Assembly (NCBI GenBank): GCA_030068075.1
Contig: CM057826.1
Location: forward strand, 99,499,804-99,563,803
Direction: 5' to 3'
DNA: 64,000 nt
From: Paguma larvata
Lineage: Eukaryota > Chordata > Mammalia > Carnivora > Viverridae
The stretch's first letter is position 1, and every line of letters begins with the position of its first letter. This document shows positions 10,431-22,512 of the stretch, in pieces. The position numbers and the translations under genes are program-made. Below the pieces are notes generated by a model, which saw only the letters and a program-made list of their open reading frames with translations, did no database searches and was not told where the DNA came from.

Positions 10431-12009
10431 TACTTCAAGTTCAAATAACATGTAATAATATTAACAGTTCAAGGAAAACAAGGAACCAATGGCAAATTAT
10501 ATTTTAACTCACAAAACATTCTGTGGATTGGTACTGATTGCCCTTAATCTTGAGATTTTCACTTTTATTCAAATGATTTTGATTGTGCTAAGGTTTTATT
10601 CCATTAGATCGAATACATTTACAACTGACAACATGCAATAAGTAAGTTCACACATGTGTTTCCTCAAACATCTGGTACTGTCCTAAGCTTGAAAGGATAG
10701 AGGTTAAGCTAGTGATAATTGGTAATTTAATTCCAAATGTAAACTATCATTTAAATTTTTTAAGTTGAAAATAATTTCTTAAGGAATGTCTCTATATCTG
10801 ATTTATTGCACAAAAGAACTCAAGTATATATGAAAAAATGGTTTTTACTACTCCTCCACATAGGGGAAAAAAAACACACCTTATTTATCAGTGTAAAAAA
10901 CCAGGGACTCCAGTAGCCAGAAGACTCAGCTGGTCTTTGCAAAGGGGTTTATAGCTTTCAGCTGAAAACTGTAAGGGAGAATCCTCATTCTCAGCTGCTG
11001 GCTCCCTGTGAGCTCCCTGTGGCCTCTGGCCCCATTTCCATGGAGACAGAGGTGGGAAGGGTAAAAATAAGTTAAGGGGAAAACTTTTCTTTGAAGGAAG
11101 TATTTCCAAATCCCTACGCCTCCAATACATAGAGTGTCCAAATTAAAACTGACCACACATGACTAACTGAAGTTCACATTTAGTTCTTCAAGGTTCAATG
11201 ACTGAAAAAAACGTATTCGATTGTTAAGGTAGGTTTGCATGAATAAAAGCAAATACCTGTCTTAGTCGGTACTCTGGAAGCTCGAAATTGAAGCTCGAAA
11301 GAAAGGTAAAATGCCTGCTGCCAGGCAACAGTGGACAGAGAATCCTACTATTTTCCAGGGTCTGTCTACCTACTATTCAAAAACAATCATCCCAGTTCTT
11401 TATTGGCTGAGAGTTGTGGGAGTTACCGCTGCACACTTCTCACAGAGGAGGCAGGGTGGGTTGGTGTTATCCCAAAATATCAGAAAGTTGGGATCTTCAC
11501 CAGCAGAATTTTTTTCTAAATTGTTGGTTTTCCTCAGAGCTATCAACTAATCCATTGCCTTGTTTTAGGCTTTTGTTCCTGACCATCTTACCAAGGTTAA
11601 TAAAAATAAATAGGATGCTCAAATAACTATTGCTATAAACCATTAGTTTACAGCTCACTACTCGCGGTCATTTATTGAGTCATCACTGCGTACCTACTAC
11701 TGATGGATCTGTTCACTTAACGATAGTCTCTTAGGAAAAACTTCTCATGAGGAAAAAATTCAAACACACACAAAACAGAACACTCTGCTGAGCCCATGTT
11801 TATCACTCACTTATGACAGTCATCAGTTCAAGGCCACTCTTCTATCCATAATGCCACACATTCCTCTATTATTTTGAAGTAAATCGCAGATAATTTATGA
11901 ATATTTTAGTATGTGTTAATAAAATGTAAGAACTCATTAAAAATAAACAATGCCATTAGCACACCTAACACCACTATCCACCTGAAAAATTAATAATTTC
12001 CTAATAACT
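10431..12009. other. Mostly unassigned; possible old L1M 3' sequence at 11820-12005
   Basis: No gene is seen. The stretch 11840-12005 ('attattttgaagtaaatcgc', 'aaaaataaacaatgcc') resembles antisense 3' UTR of old L1M elements. The part 10880-11130 is unique-looking and somewhat GC-rich, with no recognised identity. Confidence 0.4.
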
Positions 12010-12190
12010 ATTAAGTCAGAGAACTTTTTGAGTTAATTAGTACTGTCGTATTCTTCTTCTTTATTCACATTTTACAATTACAGGAAGTGAGAGTGAGAGG
12101 AGTTTAAAATCCTGCACAATACCACACAGAAACTAAGTAGGAGAACTCACTTATACATTCGGGTTTAAGACCACCACAAAGCCCATGTTT
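12010..12190 (+). repeat. MIR (diverged)
   Basis: The MIR core style is seen: 'cattttacaattacaggaagtgag', then text equivalent to the 'cacacagctaagtaag' segment and the 'actcaggtctgac'-like part. It is diverged. Confidence 0.55.
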
Positions 12191-12224
12191 AAGGTCATAG
12201 AGTTCACAGTAAAAAACATGATAC

Positions 12225-12400
12225 CTACAGTTTTTCTGTGAGTTAGTTACTATGGGCCAAACTTTGTTCTGACTGTTCTCAAAACAACCCAGGGGAATAG
12301 GTGCCGTACCTGCATTTTACAGATGAAGGCACAAACTAGTCCAGGGTGCATCTGGTCTGAACATACATTCACTCACTGTCTCCAGCCTTTACCCATTTTG
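12225..12400 (+). repeat. MIR
   Basis: It matches the MIR order: 'tactatgggccaaactttgttctga', 'tctcaaaacaacccagggga', 'cattttacagatgaagg'. Confidence 0.7.
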
Positions 12401-12410
12401 TTAGTTTTTA

Positions 12411-14640
12411 AAAATTTTTTCTTTATTTTTATTTTAATTCCAGTAGAGTTAATGTATGGTATTATATTACATTCAGTTGTATAACATAGTGTTTCAACAA
12501 CTGTATACATCAGTCAGTGCCCATCATGGTAAGCGTGCTCTTAATCCTCTTCACGTATTTCATCCATTTCCCCCCACCCACCCCCCACCCTGCATTTCCT
12601 GCAGTTAAGAGTCTGTTTTTAATTTGTCTTTTTTTTTTTCTTCATTTGTTTCTTAAATTCCATATATGAATGAAATCATATGGTATCTGTTTTTCTCTGA
12701 GTGACTTATTTCACTTGGCATTATACTCTCTAGATGTATCCATGTTGCTGCAGATAGCAAGATTTCATTGTTTTTTTGTGGCTGAGTACAATTCCATTGT
12801 GTGTGTGTGTGTGTGTGTGTGTACCACTTGTTATCCATTCATCTATTGATAGGCACTTGGGTTGCTTCCACATATCTTTTCAAATCAATGTGTATTCTTT
12901 GAGTAAGTATCTAGTAGGAAAATTACTGGACTGTAGGGTAGTATTTTTTAAAATTTTTGAGGAATCTCCATACTGTTTTCCAAAATTCCCACCCAACAGT
13001 CCATGAGAGTTCCTTTTTATCCACATTTTTGCCAACACTCACAGTTTCTTGTGTTTTTGATTTCAGCAATGCTGAAAAGTCTGAGATGATATCTCATTCT
13101 GGTTTTGGTTTGCATTTCTCTGATGATAAGTGACATGGAGCATCTTTTCATGTCTCCATTGGCTATCTATCTTCTTTGGAGAAATGTCTTTTCATGTCTG
13201 CTGCCCATTTTTAATTAGATTATTTGCTTTTTTGGTGTTGAGTTGTATAAATTCTTTGTATATTTTGGATACTAACTCTTTATTGGGTATGCCATTTACA
13301 GATACTTTTTCCTATTCAGTCAGTAGTCTTTTAGCTATGTTGATTGTTTCTTTTGCTGTGCAGAAGCTTTTTATTTTGATGTAGTCCCAGCAGTTTATTT
13401 TTGCTTTTGTTTCTCTTGCCTCAAGAGACAGACCTAGAAAAATGTTGCTATGGTCAATGTCAGAGATATCACTTTATGAGCTCTTTTCTGGATTTTTTAT
13501 AGTCAGGTTTCACATTTAGGTCTTTATTTCATTTTGAATTTATTTTTGTCTCTTATGTAAGAAAGTGGTCAACTTTCATTCTTTAGCATGTTGCTGTCCA
13601 GTTTTCCTAACACTCTTTGTTGAAGAGACTGTCTTTCTAATTTCATATTCTTGCCTCCTTTGTCAAAGATGAATGGACTAATACAATCATGGGTTTATTT
13701 CTGTGTTCTCTATTCTGTCCCACTGATCTATGTGCCAGTACCATACCATTTTGATTACTACAGCTTTGTAGTGTATCTTGAAATTTGAGATTATGCTACA
13801 TCCAGTTTGTTGTTCATTTTCAAGATCGCTTTGGCTATGTGGGGTCTTTTGTGGCTCCATACAAAGGTTAGGACTGTATGTTCTAGTTTGGTCAAAAATG
13901 TTGTTGGTATTTTGATAAGGGATTGCTTTGGGTACTATAGGAATTTTAACAATATTTGCTCTTCAAATCCATGAGCATGAAGTCTTTTCATTTGTTTGTG
14001 TTGTCTTCAGTTTCTTTTGTTTTACAGTTTTCATAGTGCAGGTCTTTCACTTCATTGGTTAAGTTTATTTCTAGGTATTTTACCATTTTTGGTGCAATTG
14101 TAAATGGAACTTTCTTAATTTCTCTTTCTGCTATTTCACTATTAGTATGTGGAATGCAACAGATTTTTGAATATGAATTTTGTATCCTGCAATCTTACTG
14201 AATTCATTCATCAGTTCTAATAGTTTTGGTGGAATATTTATGGTTTTTCTATATGTCATGTTCTCTGTAAACAAAGTTTTACTTTTTCCTTACCAATATG
14301 GATGCCTTTTATTTCTTTTTGCTGTCTGACTGCTGTGGCGAGGACTTCTAGAACCATGCTGAATAAAAATGGTCCAAGTGGACATGCATGTCTTATTCCT
14401 GATCTCAGTGGGAAAAGCTCTCAGTTTCTCCTCATTGAGTATAATATTAGCTGTGGGCTTTTTATATACAGCTTTTATTATGTTGAGGTGTGCTCCCTCT
14501 AAATCTACTTTTTTGAAGGTTTTTATCATGAATTGATGCTGTACTTTGCCAGATGCTTTTTCTACGTCTATTGGAATAATCGTATGATTTTTATCCTTTC
14601 TCTTATTGATATATCACTTTGATTGATTTGTCTTTTTACC
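12411..14640 (-). mobile_element. Older carnivore L1, 5'-truncated, antisense
   Basis: On the minus strand this is the 3' UTR (12411-12660) and the 3' part of ORF2 up to the reverse transcriptase domain at about 14620. Translated pieces such as '[19 protein letters not shown]' (around 14430-14480, minus) align with the RT of the intact L1 above, but frames are broken by stops and shifts. A GT microsatellite (12799-12823) lies inside it. It is clearly older than the 1629-6841 copy. Confidence 0.88.
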
Positions 14641-14644
14641 CACC

Positions 14645-14692
14645 TTTAGATCTATCAATCCATTCATCCATCTATCGATCTATCTTATGTGA
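14645..14692 (+). repeat. ATCY-type microsatellite
   Basis: Short degenerate tandem of 'atct/atcc/atcg' tetramers ('atccatctatcgatctatc'). Confidence 0.7.
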
Positions 14693-14699
14693 ATACTTA

Positions 14700-15689
14700 A
14701 TATATTTTCATGGCTCAAAACTCAAGAGGTTCAATATGGTACTTATGGAAAAACATCGCCTCTGTCCAATTTCCATCTCCAGACATAACCAGTATTTTTG
14801 GTTTCTTGAGTGTCTTTCCACAGAGATCTGTGCACACACAAACAAATGCATATCCTTTCTCTATTTTTACATGGGAGGCAGAATACTATATATGCTGTTC
14901 TCTTATTTTGGACCTTTATTCTTTTCCTTTACACAGAGCCCACACTATGCCATCCTGCCCATTCACAAGTCCAGATCCGAGTTTCTAAGTCTCTAAATCT
15001 TAACTTCCCTGTAAATATTTAATATTGAATCAGAACTTGTATGTTTCCCTAATTCATATTTTAAGGCTGTTTAAGCATTCTTTCAAGTCAGTTCGTTCTG
15101 CTATCATTGCTTTAGGCAATGCCCTGAAACTTACTTTAAAAGCAAAGTACACTGGACTGTGTTGCTTGAGATGCTAGGGGGTTTATTTAAAAATAATCCA
15201 ATGTTATAATTAACTAGCTTTTAAATGTTCTTCAATTTGTTTCATTTTGTTGCTTCTATTTAAAAGTGTTCTCAAAGAGGATGGAAGAAGACTTTCAGTA
15301 ATGGTACTATCCACTAATGTAGAGAAATTAAAAAGTAATAAAGATGGGAAAAATAATTTAAGAGGGTCTCCCTGGAGAATTTTTAACCACACTGGTTTGG
15401 GGCCATAATTGCCTATGTCTATACAGTGTTTACAAAAATCCCAAATTGATATTGTCCCCAGGTACATTGCAGAAGTAAACACAAATTCTCTTTAAACCCA
15501 GGCTTCAAATGAATTCCTGCATGCCAAGTTCCAAGAAACATCAATCATCCCCACCCCCTCTCTCCCCCACACACTCAACAAAGTTACAGTAACATGGACA
15601 AACAAGCCACCATGAGTGGAGTCAGCAAAACAAGATAATACACAAACAGTCTCACAAAGGCAGGAGATTTGGGAATTATCAGACACAAA
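14700..15689. other. Possible L1M antisense debris, then unassigned
   Basis: The part 14700-15000 resembles antisense 3' UTR of old L1M elements ('aggcagaatactatatatgctgttctc'-type phrase). From about 15080 to 15690 I recognise nothing; open frames on both strands here are short and lack domains. Confidence 0.35.
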
Positions 15690-16140
15690 TAAAGTGAAAG
15701 AAAAATAGATTTGAAAAGCAATGAAGATATAAAAGATAAGTCTAGAAATAATGGGTATGGGGTGCGATAATCCAATGTAATCAGACTATTAGAAAAGAGA
15801 ATATGAAAATTTAGTACATTTTAATTTGCATGAAAATACAGAATTTTTTCTCTATGAAAAGACCAATTCTTAAATTCAGGCATCCCAGCAAATACCAGGC
15901 AAGTTAAACAGAAATCTACATTTAGACACGTAATGGAGAAACTGTGGAAATTAAAAGAAGTATCAGTTTCAACAGAAGACAAGTTTAGTACAAAAGAATG
16001 ATTAGTAGACTTATCAAACAGCTATATGGAAATGAGAAGACACTGGAATACTAGTTGTGTGTATCCCAACAATGTATCTTCAAAACACACTAAATATAGA
16101 CAAAACTATAAGGAGAATCTGGCACATCTATGAGCACACT
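15690..16140 (+). repeat. Old L1M/HAL1-like fragment, sense
   Basis: A-rich text such as 'agacacgtaatggagaaactg' matches the style of the L1 ORF1 C-terminal coding region ('caYatcataatgaaactgc'). There is no open frame of note. Confidence 0.45.
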
Positions 16141-16145
16141 AGATC

Positions 16146-16330
16146 TGTGGTTCTTGACCTTGAGTGTGCATCAGAATCACTAAGTGCGCATGTTAAAATG
16201 AAGATTCCTGGGCCTATCTTTTGTTTCTGATTTAATATGTCTGCAGTGGGGCCCAAGAATTTGTATTTCTAGTGAGTATGTAAGTGGTGGTGATGCTACT
16301 GGTTCAGCAAATACACGGTGAGAACCACTG
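16146..16330 (+). mobile_element. MER5A-like hAT-Charlie DNA transposon
   Basis: It starts 'tgtggttcttgacc' and ends 'gtgagaaccactg', inverted termini of the MER5A group. Inside are 'gtgcatcagaatcac' and 'ggggcccaagaatttg', both characteristic. It is non-autonomous. Confidence 0.85.
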
Positions 16331-16334
16331 CCCT

Positions 16335-16855
16335 AGTAAGTATTATACATATGCATCAAGTGATAGGTATATAAAAGTTTATAGAAGTATTGGCTATTAT
16401 TGAAAATTACTGACAACCTGTTATATCCATCTGCAACAGAAACTATAAATAACTCATAGTATATTGAGACAACTGAACACTGTACAGTGATAGGAAAGAA
16501 CCAACAATAGCTACATGTATAACACAACCAGTTCTCAAAAACATGAGAAAACCTAAGAAAAATATACAAAGTAAGATTTCATTTACATAAAGTTAAATTA
16601 AAAAAATTAAAACACTGTCTAGGGATATGTCTAGTTTTAATAAAGCCATAAAACAAGAAAATGAATAACCGAATAACAGACCTGACAATTTCCCCTGTAG
16701 GGTGGGGTGAGGAGATGCAATCATGCAGAGTAATGTTCCATTTCTGAAACAGGTAGGCAAGTTGTTGGACGCTTATTTTATTCTAAGTTGACAGCTACAT
16801 GATGCATACCTTTTGTAACGAAGGTGTATTTCGCAAAAAAAAAAAAAAAAAAAGT
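16335..16855 (+). repeat. Old L1M 3' end with A tail
   Basis: The phrases 'ctacatgtataac' and 'catttacataaagtt' match the 3' part of L1M elements. The end is a roughly 20-A run at 16834-16853. Confidence 0.6.
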
Positions 16856-17108
16856 TAACAAGTAATGAAAACAGTATATAAGAAGGGTCAAATAACTGTC
16901 AACTAAAGTGGTCAAGAATGGATTCCACAAGGAATTAGGATTTGAGTGATTACTAAAAATGTGCAAAGATTTGGAAGGGTGGGGGCATTTCAACCTTGGC
17001 AGAATAATATAATCAAGTGATCAGAAGTAGATCAGTCTGGCCAGAGAGAATTGTCATCTGGGATATCACAGACAAATTAGGTTACAAAGGGAAGTTAGAT
17101 CAAATTCT

Positions 17109-17321
17109 TTTTTTTAATATATAATTAATTTATTTATTTAGAGAGAGAGCGTGTGTGAACACATGGGGGAGGGGCAGAGACATAGGGAGTGAGAGAATTC
17201 CAAGCTGACTCCATACTCGGCGTGCAGCCCAAAGCAGGGCTCAGTCTCACAACCATGAGATCATGACCTGAGCTGAAATGAAGAGTAGGACGCTTAACTG
17301 ACTGAGCCACTGACATACCCC
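17109..17321 (-). repeat. Can-SINE
   Basis: Antisense copy with diverged head ('gactgagccactgacatac' in plus orientation). TSD 'tcaaattct'/'tcaaattgt' at 17100-17108 and 17322-17330. Confidence 0.88.
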
Positions 17322-17340
17322 TCAAATTGTTAACTCAATT

Positions 17341-17383
17341 AAGAATATAAAGTCAAAAAAAAAAAAAAAAGAATATAAAGTCA
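17341..17383 (+). repeat. Direct repeat flanking a bare A run
   Basis: The 15-bp sequence 'aagaatataaagtca' occurs at 17341-17355 and again at 17369-17383. Between them is only poly(A), so the run of 16 A's covers 17355-17370. It looks like a target-site duplication around an A-tail-only insertion. Confidence 0.7.
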
Positions 17384-19095
17384 GAAAATTGACAAAATAT
17401 GTCCTATTAAGGAAATAGGACATATGCAGATATATTTTTTGGGAGGAGCTGAAGGAAAATTGGGATAGGGCTACTCTTAGGAGCAAGTCTTGCTATATAG
17501 TCAGAACTACCTACATAGAAACATCTTCAATTTAGTAACTTCCATTTTTTTATTAATATAATTTGAGGGAATAACTATGCAATTTTGATAACTCTATAAG
17601 TTTTAAAATGAAAAATAATACTTGCTTTTTCTTAACCCCACCCATTCCTGAGTTCTACTACCTAGAAGAATGACTTCCAACATTTCTCAGCCTTTTCTGA
17701 TTTTAACTGCCATTTCTTTTTTGCAGTAACATTTTATACAGCTACATCTTGATTTATACCTGATTTTCTCTTCTAGGATTTGGCTCTTTTATAACTACTA
17801 CCTGCAGACTCAAGCACACACAAGCACTTTCCCGCTTATTTCTCCCCAACACAAATCTTTCACAGTTTTTGGCTAACCCAAAGCACAGTGTTTACATTAT
17901 TATGGCCATCTGAATGATGTTCTTGCTGAGCAACATGGTGCACTGTGAACACATTTCTTGTATAGCTTTTAAATTTTCTAGGAGTTGACTTTTTAAATAT
18001 CTGAATAGCTTCTATTTACCTTCAACAATTTATACCCAAATTCTCCATTATCTAAAAGATCCCTCAAGCGGTGAAATTCAATGGGTAATTTGTATGTTCC
18101 ATTTCTCCCCCTTGGAGACATCCCTCATGGACTACTCCATATTCTTGCTTCAATCTGGCTTACTAAAGAGCTGTTACCCCAGAATTCACTTAATAACATT
18201 CTAGAAATTCTTATCACCTTCTTTTGTTGGATACCATCTTACTTTTTCTCCTGAGTACATGGAGTGGGGCTTGTCAAATGGTAGGCCATGTGGTTTTAGG
18301 GGGGAACCCCAAAGTTAGTTATGTTTAAATCTTATCAGTTTTCTGAGACAGAACCATTCAGGTACCTGATGAGAGGAGACTGGATAAGACTGGCAGCCAG
18401 AGTTTTGACTATTATGGCTGTGCCATGGACAGGCCTTGGGGAGCAGACTTACCTTTCAGTATACAGAAATTCCCTTAATCATCCTTTTTTTAAACAGAGA
18501 GTTTTGATTTTGCCTTCAAATATTCTACAGACCTAAAAAATAGCCCTCTCCTGTCTAGATGGATGAAGGTTAAAAGTCCTATCACCAGACCATACAACTA
18601 TCAAGATTACAAGGGATAAATCAATTAAATTTTATAGTTGACAAGTATTTAAGTGCCTCATCTAAGCAAAGCACTGTTGGAAACAGTGAATGCATGCATG
18701 CTTCTTTTCCAAATTCTTTGGAAGTAGAAGCTATTCTTTAAGGGGGAAGAAAATCAGAAAGCAGTGCTGACACATTAGGTATTGAAATTCATTACTTTGA
18801 GAGATTTTAGCTAAATGTATTTCAAAAAAGATACAGGAAAATTCACATATGTCAGTTCCATTAAGAGACACTAAAATGTTTAGAAACATTTTTAATTTCT
18901 GAGATTTTTGTAGAGAACTATCACAGTGTTTACAATTTTGGTGGCAGAGGGAGGAATATTCCTTGAATGCCATGTACAGTTCTTGGGATCTACTAAGTTC
19001 GAGTTTGAAGAAGTTTGTTTGCTATTATGTATGTCTGACAGAAGATATTTTTATAAAATTCAAATTAAGTGTACTGTAGAATGATCTTCATAGAC
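17384..19095. other. No gene or repeat recognised
   Basis: This 1.7-kb AT-rich stretch shows no match I can name and no open frame with a domain. Confidence 0.5.
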
Positions 19096-19417
19096 CAGCA
19101 GTTCTCAAAGTTTAGTCTTTGGGTCTCTGGGGGTTCCCCAAGGTCTAAAAATTTTTTGTAATAATTCTAAGACATTACTGGTTTTTTTCGCTGTGTTGAT
19201 ATTTACACCAATGGTATAATTCATGCTAGTGCTTTAGCAAGAACCAAAACCATAGCATCAAACTAGTAGACATTTTATTCTTTACTATCAGGCACTACTG
19301 ACAGTGGGGGTGGTAAAGTCGTGGAGAAGCCAAGTTCACTTCAGAATGTCTTTGATAAAACAAAATGATTACTCTTATTAAATCTCAACAATTAAGTAAA
19401 CTTTAAAGTATATCCTG

Positions 19418-19625
19418 TGTGTGGGACCTGGGTGGATCAGTAGGTTAAGGGTTTGACTCTTGAGTTTGGCTCATGTCATGATCTCACAGTTCATGAGTTC
19501 GAGCCCTGTGTTGGGCTCTGCACTGGCAACATGCAGCCTGCTTGGGATTCTCTCTCCCCATCTCTCTCTGGCCCTCCCCTCTCTCAAAAATAAATGAATA
19601 AACTTAAAAAAAATATTAAAAAAAT
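19418..19625 (+). repeat. Can-SINE nested in hAT relic
   Basis: TSD 'aaagtatatcctg'/'aaaatatatcctg' (19405-19417 and 19626-19638), one mismatch. The body is shortened relative to other copies. Confidence 0.9.
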
Positions 19626-20242
19626 AAAATATATCCTGCATGACAAAATAGGAAGTGAACATAAAACTCTTTTGTGGCATAATGAGTAGGACAGCTTGTC
19701 TTGAGGAAAAGGGCACAGTGAATTGTATGTGAATAGCCATTTTTCACGGAATACAATTTTTTATTTGAAGGAATGACTGACAAATTACAGTTTTCATACC
19801 TGAGTATTTGTCAGACATTTTCTCAAAAATTAATGAAGTATGTCACTTCAAGGGAAGTCACTGGCAATATTTGCTGCCAATGATAAAATTCAAGCATTCA
19901 AGTGGATGTTAAAACCATAGAAAACTCCCATATACTACTGTGAGCTTGACAACAGCCTAACACTTAAAGACATTGCCTTTGAGACTGGTAGTTATGTTAA
20001 CAATTGTGACGTTTTATGTTAAAACAATAAAATTGATAATAAAATGTGCCAAATTTGTAGAACCACATAACTCAACAAACCAGTATTTTCCAAATGACCA
20101 ATGCATGAGTAAAAGACCCTTTCAAAATGAGACGAAGACAAAATAATTTTAAAATTACAAAGTAATCTTTAAGAAACTACTCCTTGGTGAGTTTGGGGTC
20201 ATAAAGAAAAATATCCATAAGGACTTGAAAAGGCTATTACAG

Positions 20243-20454
20243 GGGTGCCTTGGTAGCTCAGTTGGTTGGGTGGCCGACTTCAGCTCGGGTCATGATCTCA
20301 CAGTCTGTGAGTTTGAGCCCCACATCGGGCTCTGTGCTGAGAGCTCAGAGCCTGGAGCCTGCTTCAGATTCTGTGTCTCCCTCTCTCTCTCTCTGCCCTT
20401 CCCCTGCTCATGCTCTCTCTCAAAAATAAATAAAACGTTAAAAAGATTTTAAAA
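20243..20454 (+). repeat. Can-SINE nested in hAT relic, 16-bp TSD
   Basis: Perfect TSD 'gaaaaggctattacag' at 20227-20242 and 20455-20470. The interrupted sequence is continuous hAT transposase-derived text. Confidence 0.95.
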
Positions 20455-20934
20455 GAAAAGGCTATTACAGTACTCCTCCATTTTTCCACTGTAACTATGT
20501 GGAATTTTCTTCATATGCTTCAACCAAGACAACATATATCGACAGGATGAAAGGAGTAGATATGAGACTCCAGCTGTCTTCTATTAAGCTAGACAAAGAC
20601 ATTTACAACAATTCAACAATGCTACTCTTCTAACTTTTTAAAAAATATAGTTAATATCCATAAAATATAGTATTTATACAAACATGTAATTCATTTCTTA
20701 TTTTCCATGAATACATAAATGTTGTTTTTTTTCTCATGCAGTAAATACTGATAAGTTATACCCCAAATGCACAAAAGTTCAATGAGCTCCTCAATAATTT
20801 TAAGGGGAATCCTGAGACTCAAAAGTATGAGAATTAAACCTTAACTGGTCTTTCTGCTCATAGTCATAGGTTTGGGCAGATTGAGTAGATAAATTTGGAA
20901 GCAAAGATCATGCATTGAAAATAACTTGGCAAAG

Positions 20935-21192
20935 CAATGGTTCCCAGCTGGGATCAATACTGACCACCCATCCCTCAGGGGCACTTGAAATGTCCGTGTA
21001 CTTTTTTGCCAGGCACATTGGAAGGGCGCAGTGTGGGGGTAAAGGGGTCGGGGGTTGGGAGGGGTGAGGAGATTTGTTACTGGCATCTGATGCATGGAGG
21101 CTGCAGAACAGATTACAATTGCACAACACAACTCCCACAACAAATAATTATCAAGCACAAAATGCTAGTAATACTGAGGTTGAGAAACCCTG
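20935..21192 (+). mobile_element. MER20-like hAT-Charlie DNA transposon
   Basis: It starts 'caatggttcccagctggg' and ends 'gaggttgagaaaccctg', with 'ttactggcatctgatg' and 'caactcccacaacaaataatta' inside, all characteristic of MER20. Confidence 0.85.
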
Positions 21193-21820
21193 GAGTAAAG
21201 TTTAATAGATAAATATAAAAACTGCCTGTCAAAAGAAAACACTGACGCTAAATCACTTAAGTGTATGCATCCAAAACACCACATTTTTCCATCAAGATAC
21301 ATACAGATTAGAATGGGACAGCAGGTCTAAACCATGAAGCTGTCTGACCAGTCGGTCATTTTCTAAAGGTAAGAAAAGGGCTAATGTTCACGTTCTGCTC
21401 TATCATTAAAACTCTAATAAATTCTCAGAAGTTCAGTCTATCCCACATTCAACAAACAACTCAAGTCTGGTAATATCAAGACTGGTATTATTCAGAAATA
21501 TCTGTATTTCTGAATACATAGTAAATATGAAATCCATAAGCTTTAATATTAATTAAAAGGACATAATAATTAAAAACTTGTGTTCTGACTCAAGGCAACA
21601 TTCTACGGTTCCCCAATCATTTACAAAACACAAGACTTAAAGAATCAGCAAGACATACATTAAACAAAACAGAGTAATACTTATTATTCTGTTTAGTACT
21701 AAGGGAGACAGTTAATAATTATTGGGTCAACCAAAGTCATCATTTTGGTAGAAAGCAATTAAAAACTCCTAGACTCTCCTAGTAGGTAGGACCATCCTTT
21801 CAGCCAACTAGTCGTACCTA
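21193..21820. other. No gene or repeat recognised
   Basis: AT-rich unique-looking sequence with no open frame of note. Confidence 0.5.
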
Positions 21821-21824
21821 CCTG

Positions 21825-22512
21825 TGGGTTATCCCCAAACTCCCAACCCTTGGTTGAGGTCCTAACCCTATAACCAGGGAATGTGACTTTATATGGAAAT
21901 CAGGGTTTTTTTTGTTTTTTAAATCTTTTTTAATGTTTATTTATTTTTGAGAGAGAGACAGAGACAGAGCATGAACAGGGGAGAAAGAGAAAGAGGGAGA
22001 CACAGAATCCAAAGCAGGTTCTAGGCTCTGAGCTGTCAGCACAGAGCCTGACACAGGGCTCGAACTCACAGACTGTGAGATCATTGCCTAAACTGAGGTC
22101 GAGTGCTCAACCAACTGAGCCACCCAGGGGCTCCGGAAATCAGGTTTTTGCAGAAGTAACCAAGTTAAGATGACATCATACTGGATTAAGGTGGACCCTA
22201 AACTCAATGACTGACCTCCTTATAAGGAGAAAATGATTTGGACTCACGCACAGAAGGAAGAAGTCCCCATGAAGACAAAAGCAGAGATGAGGGTGATGCA
22301 CATACATGCCAAGGATCAGGATTAGGATGTCTGGCAAGCACCACAAACTAGGAAGAGGCAAGAAATGATTCTTCCCTGGGGCTTTCAGAAAAAGCATGGC
22401 CTGCTGCTGTCCTGATTTCTGACTTGGGGAACTATAAGCTAATAAAATTCTCTCGTTTTAAGCCACTCAGTTTGTGGTACTTTGTTACAGCAGTTTGAGG
22501 ACACTGATATAT
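21825..22512 (+). repeat. ERVL-MaLR (MLT1-like) LTR split by a SINE
   Basis: Left part: 'aatgtgactttatatggaaat'. Right part: 'caagttaagatgacatcat', 'ccttataaggag', 'gaagaggcaagaaatgattc', 'ccactcagtttgtggtac', all in the order of a MaLR LTR with its 'aataaaattctc' polyadenylation region. The Can-SINE at 21906-22134 interrupts it. No internal viral genes are attached. Confidence 0.7.
21906..22134 (-). repeat. Can-SINE nested in MaLR LTR
   Basis: Antisense copy. TSD 'ggaaatcagg' with following T's at 21895 onward and 22135 onward. Confidence 0.93.

Larger units (their letters stand above)
19096..20835 (+). mobile_element. hAT-superfamily DNA transposon relic with transposase-derived sequence
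   Basis: It begins 'cagcagttctcaaag' and ends near 'aaaagtatgagaatt', matching hAT termini of the cagnggttctcaaa type. The interior is the old transposase gene, full of stops and indels. The part around 20460-20610 can still be read against the hAT C-terminal dimerisation region ('tatgtggaattttcttcatat', then 'ccagctgtcttctattaagc', equivalent to a peptide ending QLSSIKPD). Near 20085 the phrase 'ccaaatgaccaatgcatg' is also typical. Two Can-SINEs are nested inside (19418-19625 and 20243-20454). The related transposases gave rise to host ZBED/FAM200-type genes, but this copy is dead. Confidence 0.75.
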
